A DNA stretch of 64,000 bases from Anaerolineae bacterium (GCA_022843385.1 JALHNT010000018.1:62001-126000); one strand, 5' to 3'. Numbered from the stretch's first letter, positions 43,404 to 51,612 are shown. The notes: generated from the letters alone by a model not told the origin. Made by a program: numbers and translations.

Positions 43404-44673
43404 GATGCCCCCTCTGGCCTTTACCGCCGGCTTCGCTGGGACGCGCAACGACCTTGCCACTCTGGAGGACCGTTGTGATCTTGCGAATATTGTGAACATC
43501 CACCAACGGGTCGCCCGCCAGCAGCAGCAGATCAGCGAACCGGCCTTTTTCCAGCGTCCCGACTTTCTCGCCAGCCATGCCCAAAGCCCGTGCGCCATTG
43601 CGGGTCGCCGCGACCAACGCTGCCATCGGGGTCAGGCCGACGTGATCCACCAACAATTCAACTTCATCGTAGAACACCATCCCGTCCAGAATGCTGTCGG
43701 TCCCAGTGGCAATCTTCACTCCGGCTTCGGCAGCTTTACGCAGCATGATGAGCTGCTTGTCCCAACTCTTCTGGGCGAATTCGGTATACACCGCCGGCAT
43801 ATCCAGGTGATCGCCGTGCATTCTCTGGAAATAATTCACACTCAGGGTCGGAACGAGGGTCGCCCCGGTTTCGAGGAACAACGCAATACACTCATCATCC
43901 AAAAAGGTGCCGTGTTCGATGGTGTCGACCCCACCACGAAGCGCGATTTTGATGCCAAATGTGGGCGCGACATGGGCGGCCACGGTCCGTCCGATTTTGT
44001 GCGCCTCATCACAGACCGCCGCCACTTCCTCGACAGTCAGCGCACCCCAGCGCCCCGAATCTGGCGCATCATCGGGCTGGGATAGAGAACGGGTCAGATA
44101 ATCGGCGACATTGGCTTCCAGCAGGGTGATGCAATACAGTTTGATGACATCCATGCCGCGCTGGAATTGACGGCGAGCAAAGCGCCGGGCTTCATCGATC
44201 CCGTTGATTTCTTCTTTCAGGAAGTCCCAGGGGGTACGGCGTCCACCGGTCATCGTCATCATGCGTCCGGCGCACACCATGCGCGGCGCAGGAAGCGACT
44301 GTGACTCGACCACGCGCCGCAGCTCAACATCCAGGTCAAATGGCGTTCCAACCAGACGCGCCGTAGTTACACCCTGATATAACCATTCTTCAGCATTGGC
44401 AAAGCCAGTCGCCAGCATGGCGACTTTGTTGGGCTGCATCGCGCTTTGCTGGAAGCCCGCTTCGTTGATATGACAGAAATGGGTATGAACATCGAGAAAA
44501 CCAGGGACAACAAACCCATCGGTCAGGTCAATCTGCTCGGCTTCGATGCCTTGAAACAGCGACTCTGGGCCGAGATCCACAATGATTCCATCGCGCACCA
44601 GCAGGCACCACCCGAGCTTCTCAGGTTCGCCTGTACCGTCAATCAGCCATGATGTCCTGATGAGTGTGTGCAT
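43396..44673 (-). CDS. Amidohydrolase-family metal-dependent hydrolase
   Basis: A 425-residue enzyme with a full metal site: PGFLDVHTHF (HxH), VIKLYCITL (bridging Lys), VAAHVAPTF (His), TIEHGTFLD (His) and ATGTDSILD (Asp). The N-terminal beta domain (IRTSWLIDGTGEPEK) and C-terminal LGTLEKGRFADLLLLAGDPL are as expected. It is related to the imidazolonepropionase/prolidase-like group and to the enzyme at 37261. It is the first enzyme gene after the TetR regulator and is coupled by an 8-bp overlap to the ligand-less paralogue. The substrate is probably a peptide or cyclic amide. Confidence 0.88.
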   Translation of the reverse strand: MHTLIRTSWLIDGTGEPEKLGWCLLVRDGIIVDLGPESLFQGIEAEQIDLTDGFVVPGFLDVHTHFCHINEAGFQQSAMQPNKVAMLATGFANAEEWLYQGVTTARLVGTPFDLDVELRRVVESQSLPAPRMVCAGRMMTMTGGRRTPWDFLKEEINGIDEARRFARRQFQRGMDVIKLYCITLLEANVADYLTRSLSQPDDAPDSGRWGALTVEEVAAVCDEAHKIGRTVAAHVAPTFGIKIALRGGVDTIEHGTFLDDECIALFLETGATLVPTLSVNYFQRMHGDHLDMPAVYTEFAQKSWDKQLIMLRKAAEAGVKIATGTDSILDGMVFYDEVELLVDHVGLTPMAALVAATRNGARALGMAGEKVGTLEKGRFADLLLLAGDPLVDVHNIRKITTVLQSGKVVARPSEAGGKGQRGHHG

Positions 44674-44726
44674 CGCTCTGCCAGCTCCTGTGTCAGCTCA
44701 GCGGAGAGAAAAAAGTTGTTCAGTTT

Positions 44727-45341
44727 TCAGGAAATATGCAGAACCCAGCGTTTCAGCAATGGCGCTAAACGCTCGACGAAAGCGTTCTCGGTGAAAGTTT
44801 CCGGCTCCAGGCGGGAATGAATCAGCAGCCCATCAATCAGCGCCATGATGCCCACCGCGATCACATCCGGTTCACCCTGGATCTGCCCGTTGCGATATTC
44901 CTCGGACAGCTTGACCATATCCGTAATGAGACTGCGCCACTCGGCATGGATCGCGGCAACCAGCGCACCGATCCGTTCATTACCGGGGCGCATCCCCGCC
45001 ATCATGACTTGAAGCGAAAACAATTGCCCCGCCGGGTCAGAAAAGCCGATGATGGCAGAAAATGAGCGTTTGATCCATTCAGCCAACGAGATGTTTTCTT
45101 TATCCAGTTGTTTGAATAGGGTGATATTTTTTTCTGCTCGCTGGCGAATGACTTCCAGAACAAAATCCTCTTTCGAGCCAAAGTAGTAGTAGAAAGAACC
45201 TTTGGTAACTTCGACGTGGCTGGTGATGTCACCAATGCTCGCGCCGTCGTACCCGTTCATGCCGATGAGGTGAATACCGGCTTCAATCAAGGCCTGCCGG
45301 GTCTGTACATCATGCCGCAGCTCAATGTCTTTGGTCTTCAT
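44727..45341 (-). CDS. TetR-family transcriptional regulator
   Basis: A 204-residue repressor starting at ATG 45341; an upstream extension in the same frame covers the operator region and is not likely coding. The N-terminal HTH is RQALIEAGIHLIGMNGYDGASIGDITSHVEVTKGSFYYYFGSKEDFVLEVI in blocks typical of TetR (about residues 13-60). The C-terminal ligand domain is helical, with EWIKRSFSAIIGFSDPAG. It is the first gene of the amidohydrolase/Dpp operon, 53 bp upstream of the first enzyme. The perfect palindrome at 45425-45448 lies 84 bp before its start and is the likely autoregulatory site. Confidence 0.92.
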   Translation of the reverse strand: MKTKDIELRHDVQTRQALIEAGIHLIGMNGYDGASIGDITSHVEVTKGSFYYYFGSKEDFVLEVIRQRAEKNITLFKQLDKENISLAEWIKRSFSAIIGFSDPAGQLFSLQVMMAGMRPGNERIGALVAAIHAEWRSLITDMVKLSEEYRNGQIQGEPDVIAVGIMALIDGLLIHSRLEPETFTENAFVERLAPLLKRWVLHIS

Positions 45342-45691
45342 GTATGTCAACCTGGGTCGCTTGTTGAAGCGACTTTCGCAGCAATCGGCCACGTTTTTTT
45401 CAGCAGCAGGGTAATATGATCTGCAACATACTATCCGGTCAGTATGTTGAGTGTGTATTCTATCCACATCCCGGTAAAAACGTCAAATGATTGGTAATGC
45501 AGGTAGAAAGCTAAACAAGGTGATTGGGGAACGAGAAGCCGATGTGATGCCAAACCACCACCGTTTGAATGCCAAAGGTCATATGAGTCAGTTCCAGCCA
45601 GAGTTTCAACGACACTGAAATTTTCCCGTCATGGGTTAAGTTGGAGCGACATTCACCCTGCCGCCAATAACAGAGCTTGGATTTGGCGCAA
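45342..45691. other. Intergenic control region upstream of tetR-type gene
   Basis: There are 350 bp without a gene I would accept. It contains the TetR palindrome at 45425-45448. A 71-codon frame on the minus strand (45511-45726) overlaps the end of the next gene and has no ribosome site or family features. Confidence 0.6.
45425..45448. promoter_or_regulatory. TetR-type operator palindrome
   Basis: AACATACT (45425-45432) and AGTATGTT (45441-45448) are perfect 8-bp arms around ATCCGGTC. ACATAC...GTATGT palindromes with a central CCGG-like core are typical operators of TetR/AcrR-type repressors. It is well placed upstream of the TetR-led operon. Confidence 0.7.
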
Positions 45692-46234
45692 CTAATCCAC
45701 AATGGTGGGCCATGTAGTACCCACACTCATCATTATTCCTTCTTGAGGCGAGAAATACACTACGATTTTGCTCACCTTGTCCGGAAGCAAAAAAACACAA
45801 TAATAATCCCGTGAACATGACTCTGGTAGAGGACAGTGTTCAGGCGTCTCACTTCGAGAATGTTTCCCTGATGCATCGGCTGGCTGGCAACCATATTCTG
45901 ATGTAATTGGTAAAGACTGTAGATAGGGCATGATATCGGAGTATTGAGCTTGCTCAGGCACGAATCGTCTGTTGATTGCATGACTCAGGTCAAGTGTTGT
46001 CTTTGTACTCTGATCAACACAGAACACGTCATTTTCATCCAGGCTTAGGCTGGTGCAGAGTAATATTGCATCTTGGGATGACCATTTCGGAATGAGTGAA
46101 TAACGGTCTGCCGCGTCTATGGCATAATAGGCGAAGAACAAGCAGGCACATGAGAGAGTCAGAAAACCGAGCGTCAGGAAAAACCACTGCTCCAGGTTCA
46201 GTTTTCCCGACACTTTTCTTGTTTTAGACACCAT
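45692..46234 (-). CDS. Hypothetical membrane-anchored protein with cysteine-rich outer part
   Basis: A 180-residue protein I do not recognise. GGAGG lies immediately before the ATG, so the GTG one codon later may be the true start. A single helix (about 15-40, WFFLTLGFLTLSCACLFFAYYAI) follows a basic N-terminus, giving an N-in anchor. The outer part carries six cysteines (in LLCTS, FCVD, YGCQ, EHCP, ESCS and YYCV), enough for three disulfides. Codon use is less GC-rich than its neighbours. It stands alone between the TetR operon and the pectin-acetylesterase-like gene, so its role is unknown. Confidence 0.55.
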   Translation of the reverse strand: MVSKTRKVSGKLNLEQWFFLTLGFLTLSCACLFFAYYAIDAADRYSLIPKWSSQDAILLCTSLSLDENDVFCVDQSTKTTLDLSHAINRRFVPEQAQYSDIMPYLQSLPITSEYGCQPADASGKHSRSETPEHCPLPESCSRDYYCVFLLPDKVSKIVVYFSPQEGIMMSVGTTWPTIVD

Positions 46235-46408
46235 TGCCTCCGAGTATAGCGGGCAGTCGATTCGCGGTGAGATGCCGCACGAAACCAGACGGGATCGAGC
46301 CGAGCGCACACCCCTATCCTACCTAAGCAGCGCCACTGTTAAACGCGACAAGTGCGAACCCGACTCCTCCCCAGTGGGTGGAGAGGAGAAGGTATACGGA
46401 AAGAGAGA

Positions 46409-47539
46409 TCACTGCGGCGTGTACAACTCCGGCGCGTCGCAGGCGGTGCAGGCGACATCGCGCACCGGATCATCAGCAATTAGGTCGGTCACCCAGTCAC
46501 GGAAGCGCATCCCGTTGACCTGATAGGTGTAGAAATCCGGCGTATCGGTGATGCAGTGGGAATTGCCCCAGGCCATGTACGAGTAGAAGTTCTTCACCGT
46601 GCCATCCAGCCCGTTCAGGTTGCTGCGCATCCCGGTCAGCCAGTTGCCGCCGGCTTCTTCGGGGGTGGCTCCGCCGCCTTGCAGGAAGTAGAAACCGATC
46701 TGAACGCTGTCGAGATAGGTGGTGTACTGGGCGAATTCGTTAGCGGGAAAAGCCGCAGCGGCATAACGATAGAGCAGTGGATTGATACGGTTAGGCCGTT
46801 CGCGGATGGTCTCGTAGCCGGGAATATCAGCCAGATTGTCGTACATGCCCCAGGTCTCTAGGCCATCCCAGCCGCGCGCGACCACACCAATGCCAGCATC
46901 ACCGAGCTGGGTGATCTGGACATCGTTGTAGTGCGACATGATGCGCGGGGCATGGAAGATCGAGCCGTAAGAACCAGCGCTGCACCCGCTGATGAACACA
47001 TCGGACGGGGACTCGAAGTTGGCGAAGGTCCAGTCCAGCGCAGCGGTGGCGTTGATGCTGCCGCGGAAGTGGGTGGTGTAGCCATCGTACTCGACATCGC
47101 GGCTGCCGGTGTGGATGTCGGCGCTGCAATAGGCGACATAGACGGCGTTGTAATCGGCCAGCGGGTTTTCGGCATTGGTCAGGTCGAAGATGCCCTGGTT
47201 GTAAGACTGGCTCTCGCCCTCGTCAACGGTTTGTTTGAAGATGCCCCCGCCGCCTTCAAAGGGTGACTCATAATCCGGGGCGCAGTTCTCACCGTTCCAG
47301 CAGGCACCGCCGCCCTGGAAAAAGATCATCAGCTTGTCGCTGGGTTGGGGAGCCGGGCGCACGGCAAAACGATACGGTGCGCCATAGGCACACAAGGTTT
47401 CGCCGCCAGGGGCGATCTCGGTCCATTCGCCGGCGGGCAGTTCGCTCAACGGCGGCAGGCTGTCCTGGGCGCTGACCGTGCTGCCGAAGAACACCGCCAG
47501 GCAAACGAGTAAGGTTAATATAAACGCATATTTCGACAT
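46409..47539 (-). CDS. Secreted pectin-acetylesterase-family protein
   Basis: A 376-residue protein starting at ATG 47539 with GGAG upstream. The signal peptide is residues 1-24 (MSKYAFILTLLVCLAVFFGS, ending VSAQD). Family blocks are FFQGGGACWNGENC, the serine-hydrolase nucleophile elbow FISGCSAGSYGSIFHAP, VYVAYCSADIHTGS with a probable catalytic acid, and WGNSHCITDTPDFYTY with the late histidine. Bacterial members of this family (related to plant PAE and animal Notum) deacetylate pectin or other acyl esters. It should act outside the cell and may free acetylated pectic glycans for the uptake systems in this window; that link is inferred. Confidence 0.85.
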   Translation of the reverse strand: MSKYAFILTLLVCLAVFFGSTVSAQDSLPPLSELPAGEWTEIAPGGETLCAYGAPYRFAVRPAPQPSDKLMIFFQGGGACWNGENCAPDYESPFEGGGGIFKQTVDEGESQSYNQGIFDLTNAENPLADYNAVYVAYCSADIHTGSRDVEYDGYTTHFRGSINATAALDWTFANFESPSDVFISGCSAGSYGSIFHAPRIMSHYNDVQITQLGDAGIGVVARGWDGLETWGMYDNLADIPGYETIRERPNRINPLLYRYAAAAFPANEFAQYTTYLDSVQIGFYFLQGGGATPEEAGGNWLTGMRSNLNGLDGTVKNFYSYMAWGNSHCITDTPDFYTYQVNGMRFRDWVTDLIADDPVRDVACTACDAPELYTPQ

Positions 47540-47702
47540 CAACAGACTCCTTTAGTCTTCGAAACGCAGGACGATGATAACATGAAATTTACCCAATTCA
47601 GACGAGAGTTGAGGATTTTGCAAGGGGCTGGCGCTAGAGTGTGAGCGTCGTTTACAATGCCAGCATATCACGCATATTTGCGGATCATTTGAGAGGAATT
47701 GC

Positions 47703-49088
47703 ATGAAGATCATTGTTGCAGGAACGGGATTTGTGGGGCTGACCCACGCCGCCGTATGTTCCGAATATGGTCACGAGGTCTATGCCTATGATGTAGACCC
47801 GAAGAAAATCGCCGCTTATAGTTCCGGCGAGCGCGATCAGATTGAGCGCTATGTCAATGAACCGGGGCTCGCCGCCACCATCAAGGAAAATCTGAATCGT
47901 TATCTGTTCTTCACGACCAGTATCGAGTCGATTATCGAAGGCACGGATGCGATCTTCCTGTGCCTGCCGACGCCGCCGCAGCCCAATGGGTCGTCTGACC
48001 TGAGCTATTACGACAAGGCGCTGGATCATATCGCGCCGTTGTTGGCGCAGCGCCAGGATGGCCGGCGGGTGGTGCTGATCAACAAAAGCACGGTGCCGGT
48101 TGGCACAGGCCGCCGCCTGGAAGGCATCCTCAAGAAGCACAATGTGCCGAACTTCGGCATCGCTTCCAACCCGGAATTCCTGCCGGAAGGCGACGCGGTG
48201 GAGAAGTCGCGCCGTCCGGATCGGGTGGTGGTGGGGGCGGATACGGAAGAAGACTTCCGCATTGTGCGCCGCATCTACTCGCAGTTCGTCAATCACGTCC
48301 GCATCGCCTACATCGAGACCACGCCGGAAACCGCCGAGGCGATCAAGTATGTTGCCAACACACTGCTGCTGACCTACATCTCGTTCTGGAATGGCGTCGG
48401 GGCGCGGTTGGGTGAAGCCTTCAATAATGTGCGGATGGAAGACCTGAAGCGCGGCGTCACCGCCGATAACCGCATCAGCAAGTGGGGGTCGTATGTCTCT
48501 AACGGGGCCGGTGGCTCGTGCTTCGGCAAGGACATTCAATCGTTGATCTACCAGTTCCGCACCGCCAACCAACCGACGGCGCTGCTCGAATCGGTCTACG
48601 AGATCAACGAATTCCAGAAGACTTATCTGATTGACCGCGCCATCCAGGAAGCCAACGTCAAGTTCAACCAAAAGACGGTGGCGCTGCTGGGCTTATCCTT
48701 CAAACAGCGCACCAACGACATGCGCGACTCGTCCTCGCTGAAAGTGGTCGAATCGCTGCTGGCGCGCGGCGTCAAGGAAGTTCGCGCCTATGATCCGCTG
48801 GCGCTGGAAGAGGCCAAGCACTATTTCAACCCGGACAAGAATCACCTGTTCGAGAAGATCACCTATCACGACAGCGTGAAGGATGCCTTACAGGGCAGCG
48901 ATATGCTGTTCATCTCGACCGACTGGGAAGAATTTCGCGGGCTGTCGCGCACGATTGAGCAGATGGTCAAGCCACCCTATCTGATTATGGATGGCCGCCG
49001 CATGATCCCCGATTACACCGAGCTGGTCGAGCGTGGCTACAGCTATATCGCGGTCGGTTCCGGCTATATGGCACCGGCTCGTTCGTAA
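47703..49088 (+). CDS. ugd: UDP-glucose/GDP-mannose dehydrogenase family protein (UDP-glucose 6-dehydrogenase)
   Basis: A 461-residue enzyme behind AGAGGAA. The N-terminal NAD domain has GTGFVGL (7-13). The central domain has NKSTVPVGTG and SNPEFLPEGDAV. The catalytic cysteine is C273 in GGSCFGKD, and the C-terminal UDP-binding domain has LGLSFKQRTNDMRDSSSL. The reaction is the two-step oxidation of UDP-glucose to UDP-glucuronate for polysaccharide or lipid sugars. Length and residues fit the family. GDP-mannose dehydrogenase is an alternative, but the SNPEFLPEG block favours UDP-glucose. It is monocistronic, with a strong stem-loop just after it. Confidence 0.9.
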   Translation: MKIIVAGTGFVGLTHAAVCSEYGHEVYAYDVDPKKIAAYSSGERDQIERYVNEPGLAATIKENLNRYLFFTTSIESIIEGTDAIFLCLPTPPQPNGSSDLSYYDKALDHIAPLLAQRQDGRRVVLINKSTVPVGTGRRLEGILKKHNVPNFGIASNPEFLPEGDAVEKSRRPDRVVVGADTEEDFRIVRRIYSQFVNHVRIAYIETTPETAEAIKYVANTLLLTYISFWNGVGARLGEAFNNVRMEDLKRGVTADNRISKWGSYVSNGAGGSCFGKDIQSLIYQFRTANQPTALLESVYEINEFQKTYLIDRAIQEANVKFNQKTVALLGLSFKQRTNDMRDSSSLKVVESLLARGVKEVRAYDPLALEEAKHYFNPDKNHLFEKITYHDSVKDALQGSDMLFISTDWEEFRGLSRTIEQMVKPPYLIMDGRRMIPDYTELVERGYSYIAVGSGYMAPARS

Positions 49089-49097
49089 TGATCGTCT

Positions 49098-49123
49098 ACC
49101 CCTGGGGAGTGATCTCCGGGGGT
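49098..49123. terminator. Stem-loop between convergent genes
   Basis: ACCCCTGGGGA (49098-49108) pairs with TCTCCGGGGGT (49113-49123) over 11 bp, with two G-U type wobbles and a 4-nt loop. It sits between the ends of the UDP-glucose dehydrogenase gene (+) and the VOC gene (-), and could end both transcripts. Confidence 0.65.
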
Positions 49124-49127
49124 TGCA

Positions 49128-49520
49128 TCACCCAAGCGGGGCGAACAGGGCAATCTTGTTCCCATCAGGGTCTTTCACCAGCGCATAGCGCTGTCCCCAG
49201 AATGCATCAAACGGGGGGGTATAGCCCTGATAACCCTTCGCAGCGAGTTCCTGGTAGACAGCGTCAACCTCCGCAACCGAGTCACAAAGCCAGTCCAAGC
49301 TGATGCGATGGCCGCCACTGGGAGAATGCCATTCCAGGTCAAAGCTGCGAACAACTGCAACTGTATCCCAAGCCAGCCGCAGACCATTCGCCAGCACCAC
49401 CTCAACGTGACGTTCACCGTCCTGATCCGCCTGAATAACCAGCCCCAGCGCACGATAAAAATCCAGCGAACGTTTCATATCCTGAACCACGATTCCGATC
49501 AGGTCCAAAGAGGCTGGCAT
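49128..49520 (-). CDS. VOC (glyoxalase/bleomycin-resistance) superfamily protein
   Basis: A 130-residue protein of the vicinal-oxygen-chelate fold: two beta-alpha-beta-beta-beta modules, beginning DLIGIVVQDMKRSLDFYRALGL and ending FWGQRYALVKDPDGNKIALFAP. The metal or ligand residues typical of glyoxalase I are not clear: the first-strand histidine is replaced by Gly-Ile. A non-catalytic or different activity is therefore possible. AAAGGA precedes the ATG. There is no operon partner. Confidence 0.88.
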   Translation of the reverse strand: MPASLDLIGIVVQDMKRSLDFYRALGLVIQADQDGERHVEVVLANGLRLAWDTVAVVRSFDLEWHSPSGGHRISLDWLCDSVAEVDAVYQELAAKGYQGYTPPFDAFWGQRYALVKDPDGNKIALFAPLG

Positions 49521-49574
49521 GATTCAGAGTCCTTTCTCTTGAACAAGGTGTTGAAATTCTAGCGCAACTTCGAC

Positions 49575-50075
49575 TCAGCGCGCAGCCAGCGCATCCAGGA
49601 GCCAGCGGTGGTCGCGCAGGATGTGGGTCATGTGAGTCATGTCGGCTTCGGCTTCCGGTGCTAGGCGGGGTATGCCGGGTTGTAACGGCAGCCAGCCGGC
49701 CAGCGCATCCGGCTCGGTTTTTCCCTCAGCTAGATCAACAATCCGTTCCAGGGCGTCGGCTGGCTGCCAGACGGGCGTCAGTCCATTGACCTCCAGCATG
49801 AAGATAGCACCGACGGTAGCCGTGCGCTTGTTGGCATCGGCGAAGGGGTGGTTGCGGGCGATGGCGTGGAGCAGCACGGCGGCTTTCTCCGTCAGGGTGG
49901 GGTAGGCGTCCTGACCAAAGACGCTCTGCATCGGGCGTCCGGCAGCGGCTTCGAGCAGGCCCATATCGCGCACGGCGCGTTTGCCCTCGACGATAGTGTG
50001 AATGGGCAGGATCAGCCGGGCATTGATGTAGATGAGTTCATCGACGGTGACATAGCGAATCACAGTATCGGACAC
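49575..50075 (-). CDS. Fic/Doc-family protein (death-on-curing type)
   Basis: A 166-residue protein starting at GTG 50075 behind GAGGG; the longer frame upstream overlaps the next gene and is not protein-like. The Fic/Doc core motif is HPFADANKRTA, matching HxFx(D/N)(A/G)NKR. The N-terminal segment YVTVDELIYINARLI resembles Doc toxins, which phosphorylate EF-Tu in the phage P1 system. The C-terminal 40 residues extend beyond the usual Doc length (about 125). Its start is next to the stop of a second Doc-like gene. No Phd-type antitoxin is visible beside it. Confidence 0.82.
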   Translation of the reverse strand: MSDTVIRYVTVDELIYINARLILPIHTIVEGKRAVRDMGLLEAAAGRPMQSVFGQDAYPTLTEKAAVLLHAIARNHPFADANKRTATVGAIFMLEVNGLTPVWQPADALERIVDLAEGKTEPDALAGWLPLQPGIPRLAPEAEADMTHMTHILRDHRWLLDALAAR

Positions 50076-50076
50076 G

Positions 50077-50463
50077 TTATCCCTCGCGGCTGTGGCTGCC
50101 GAGCCAGGTGGCAATTTCCGGCACATCGTGTAAATTCTGCGCGATCTCCAGCACGAACTGATACACCTCGTCGTCTGTCCAGGTCGGCTGATACCCATTC
50201 TTCTGCAAAAAGACCACCGTCACCCGCGTGGCGGCGCGCTTGTTGCCATCCCAGAACAGGTGATGGGCGGCGACCGAGTGCATCAGCGCGGCGGCTTTTT
50301 CCATCAGCGACGGATAGGCTTCAGTGCCGAAATGCCGCAGCGCCGGGCGAGCCGCCGCTGAGCGCACCAGATGCGGATCGCGGGCGGGGATGGCCTGTCC
50401 GGTGGCTTCTTCCGCTGCCTGATAGATTTCACCGGGCGTGAGATAGTAGATAGGCGCGTTCAT
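50077..50463 (-). CDS. Fic/Doc-family protein (death-on-curing type), second copy
   Basis: A 128-residue protein of typical Doc length. The active-site motif is HLFWDGNKRAA. The N-terminal YLTPGEIYQAAEEATG and the block ALRHFGTEAYPSLMEKAAALMHSV align with the same parts of the gene just downstream, so the two look like diverged duplicates (identity low outside the core). The intergenic region up to the divergent PDZ gene (50464-50652) contains no antitoxin-sized frame. The start has only a weak ribosome site. Confidence 0.82.
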   Translation of the reverse strand: MNAPIYYLTPGEIYQAAEEATGQAIPARDPHLVRSAAARPALRHFGTEAYPSLMEKAAALMHSVAAHHLFWDGNKRAATRVTVVFLQKNGYQPTWTDDEVYQFVLEIAQNLHDVPEIATWLGSHSREG

Positions 50464-50652
50464 CGGCTTGATTCCCTGTGCAAGGGTTTCAGTCTACTGG
50501 TGAAGTAGCGACGCGGGTAGGGGAAAATGACCTTAAATCGGATTTAAGGATATTTAGGGCGCGAATAACCATGTGTCGGATGATGGGTGCTACTGTAAGG
50601 ACATGCAGCGTGAAGCTGCCATTCGTTCAAACAGATGAAGGAGTCTGACAAC

Positions 50653-51468
50653 ATGGCTAAGAAGTTGATCGTGATCGTTGGGGTGTTGGTCGTGCTGGCG
50701 TTGAGCGCCGCTGCGATCTACGCCCAGAATACACCCGACACAACCACTACCGGTGCCTGGTTAGGCGTTGCAATCGTCGAACAGGATGGGCAGGTGGTCA
50801 TCGCCCGTGTCCATTCCGGCTCGCCAGCAGATGCGGCGGATCTGCTCATCAATGATGTAATCGTGTCATTCAATGGAACCGCTATCAGCAGCAGCGCTGA
50901 CCTCATCAGTCAGGTGCAGGCAGCTACTCCTGGCGATACCGCGACACTGGAAGTCCAGCGCTTCGGCGAAACCGTGAGCATTGAGGTCCGCCTGGGCAGC
51001 CCCCCGATCGATGATGGTCGTGGCGGACGCGGTGGACGCGGCATGGGCATGGGCGATGGCCCGATGGGCGGCATGTTCATGATGCCTGGCGACAGCCTAA
51101 CGTTGGCCGAGCATCTGGTGGGTGCGGATCTGGAAGCGGCCGAGGGTGGTTATGAAGTGATCGCCGTCAGCCGGCGCAATCCATTCGGTGTGGAAGTGGG
51201 CGATGTGCTGACGACCCTCAATGGGCAGGCCATCACCGAGCTTGATCCGCAGGCGTTCATGGAAGGCATGATGCAGGCCGAGCAGCCGACGCTGACGCTG
51301 GAAGTGCTGCGCGGTGGCGAGACGGTGACGCTGGAAAGCGACATGTTCGGTATGTTCGGTGGACACGGCGGGCGTGATGGACGCGGTGGCCCTGGCAATG
51401 GCATGGGCCAACCCAATACCCCTTCTCAGGGAACCGTGCCGGAATTACCGGCCACTGGTAACCTGTAA
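50653..51468 (+). CDS. Secreted or anchored protein with two PDZ-like domains
   Basis: A 271-residue protein starting at ATG 50653 behind AAGGAG. The N-terminal hydrophobic segment (KKLIVIVGVLVVLALSAAAIYAQ) is a signal peptide or anchor. A PDZ domain (about 35-118) has GAWLGVAIVEQDGQVVIARVHSGSPADAADL and INDVIVSFNGTAI. A Gly/Met-rich linker (DGRGGRGGRGMGMGDGPMGG) leads to a second PDZ-like module (about 145-240) with NPFGVEVGDVLTTLNGQ. The C-terminus is Gly-rich and ends in ELPATGNL. No protease domain is present, so it is not a DegP/HtrA enzyme. It may be a periphery scaffold. Confidence 0.8.
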   Translation: MAKKLIVIVGVLVVLALSAAAIYAQNTPDTTTTGAWLGVAIVEQDGQVVIARVHSGSPADAADLLINDVIVSFNGTAISSSADLISQVQAATPGDTATLEVQRFGETVSIEVRLGSPPIDDGRGGRGGRGMGMGDGPMGGMFMMPGDSLTLAEHLVGADLEAAEGGYEVIAVSRRNPFGVEVGDVLTTLNGQAITELDPQAFMEGMMQAEQPTLTLEVLRGGETVTLESDMFGMFGGHGGRDGRGGPGNGMGQPNTPSQGTVPELPATGNL

Positions 51469-51482
51469 TCCTCTGATCGCAG

Positions 51483-51513
51483 TTGTGGAGGCTTTCCCCC
51501 AAAGCCTCCACAA
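51483..51513 (+). terminator. Perfect stem-loop terminator after PDZ gene
   Basis: TTGTGGAGGCTTT (51483-51495) and AAAGCCTCCACAA (51501-51513) are perfect 13-bp arms around CCCCC, 14 bp after the stop codon. This is the strongest stem in the window. Confidence 0.85.
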
Positions 51514-51612
51514 TTCCCGCCTTATCCACCAACCCAATCTGGCAAATCTGTAACCCTTCGCGGGTTTATTGCGTATACTATGCCAACTTATATCCTCACA
51601 GGGGTTCGCTTG

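Noticed and set aside
45511..45726. 71-codon frame on the minus strand
   Set aside because: It overlaps the end of the neighbouring hypothetical gene and has no ribosome site or recognisable domain.
46364..46388. CTCCTC/GAGGAG hairpin after the pectin-acetylesterase gene as a terminator
   Set aside because: The stem is only six pairs with a long loop and no U-run; too weak to list.
51445..51468. LPATG near the C-terminus of the PDZ protein as a sortase signal
   Set aside because: The motif is followed by only two residues, with no hydrophobic segment or basic tail, so it cannot act as a sorting signal.
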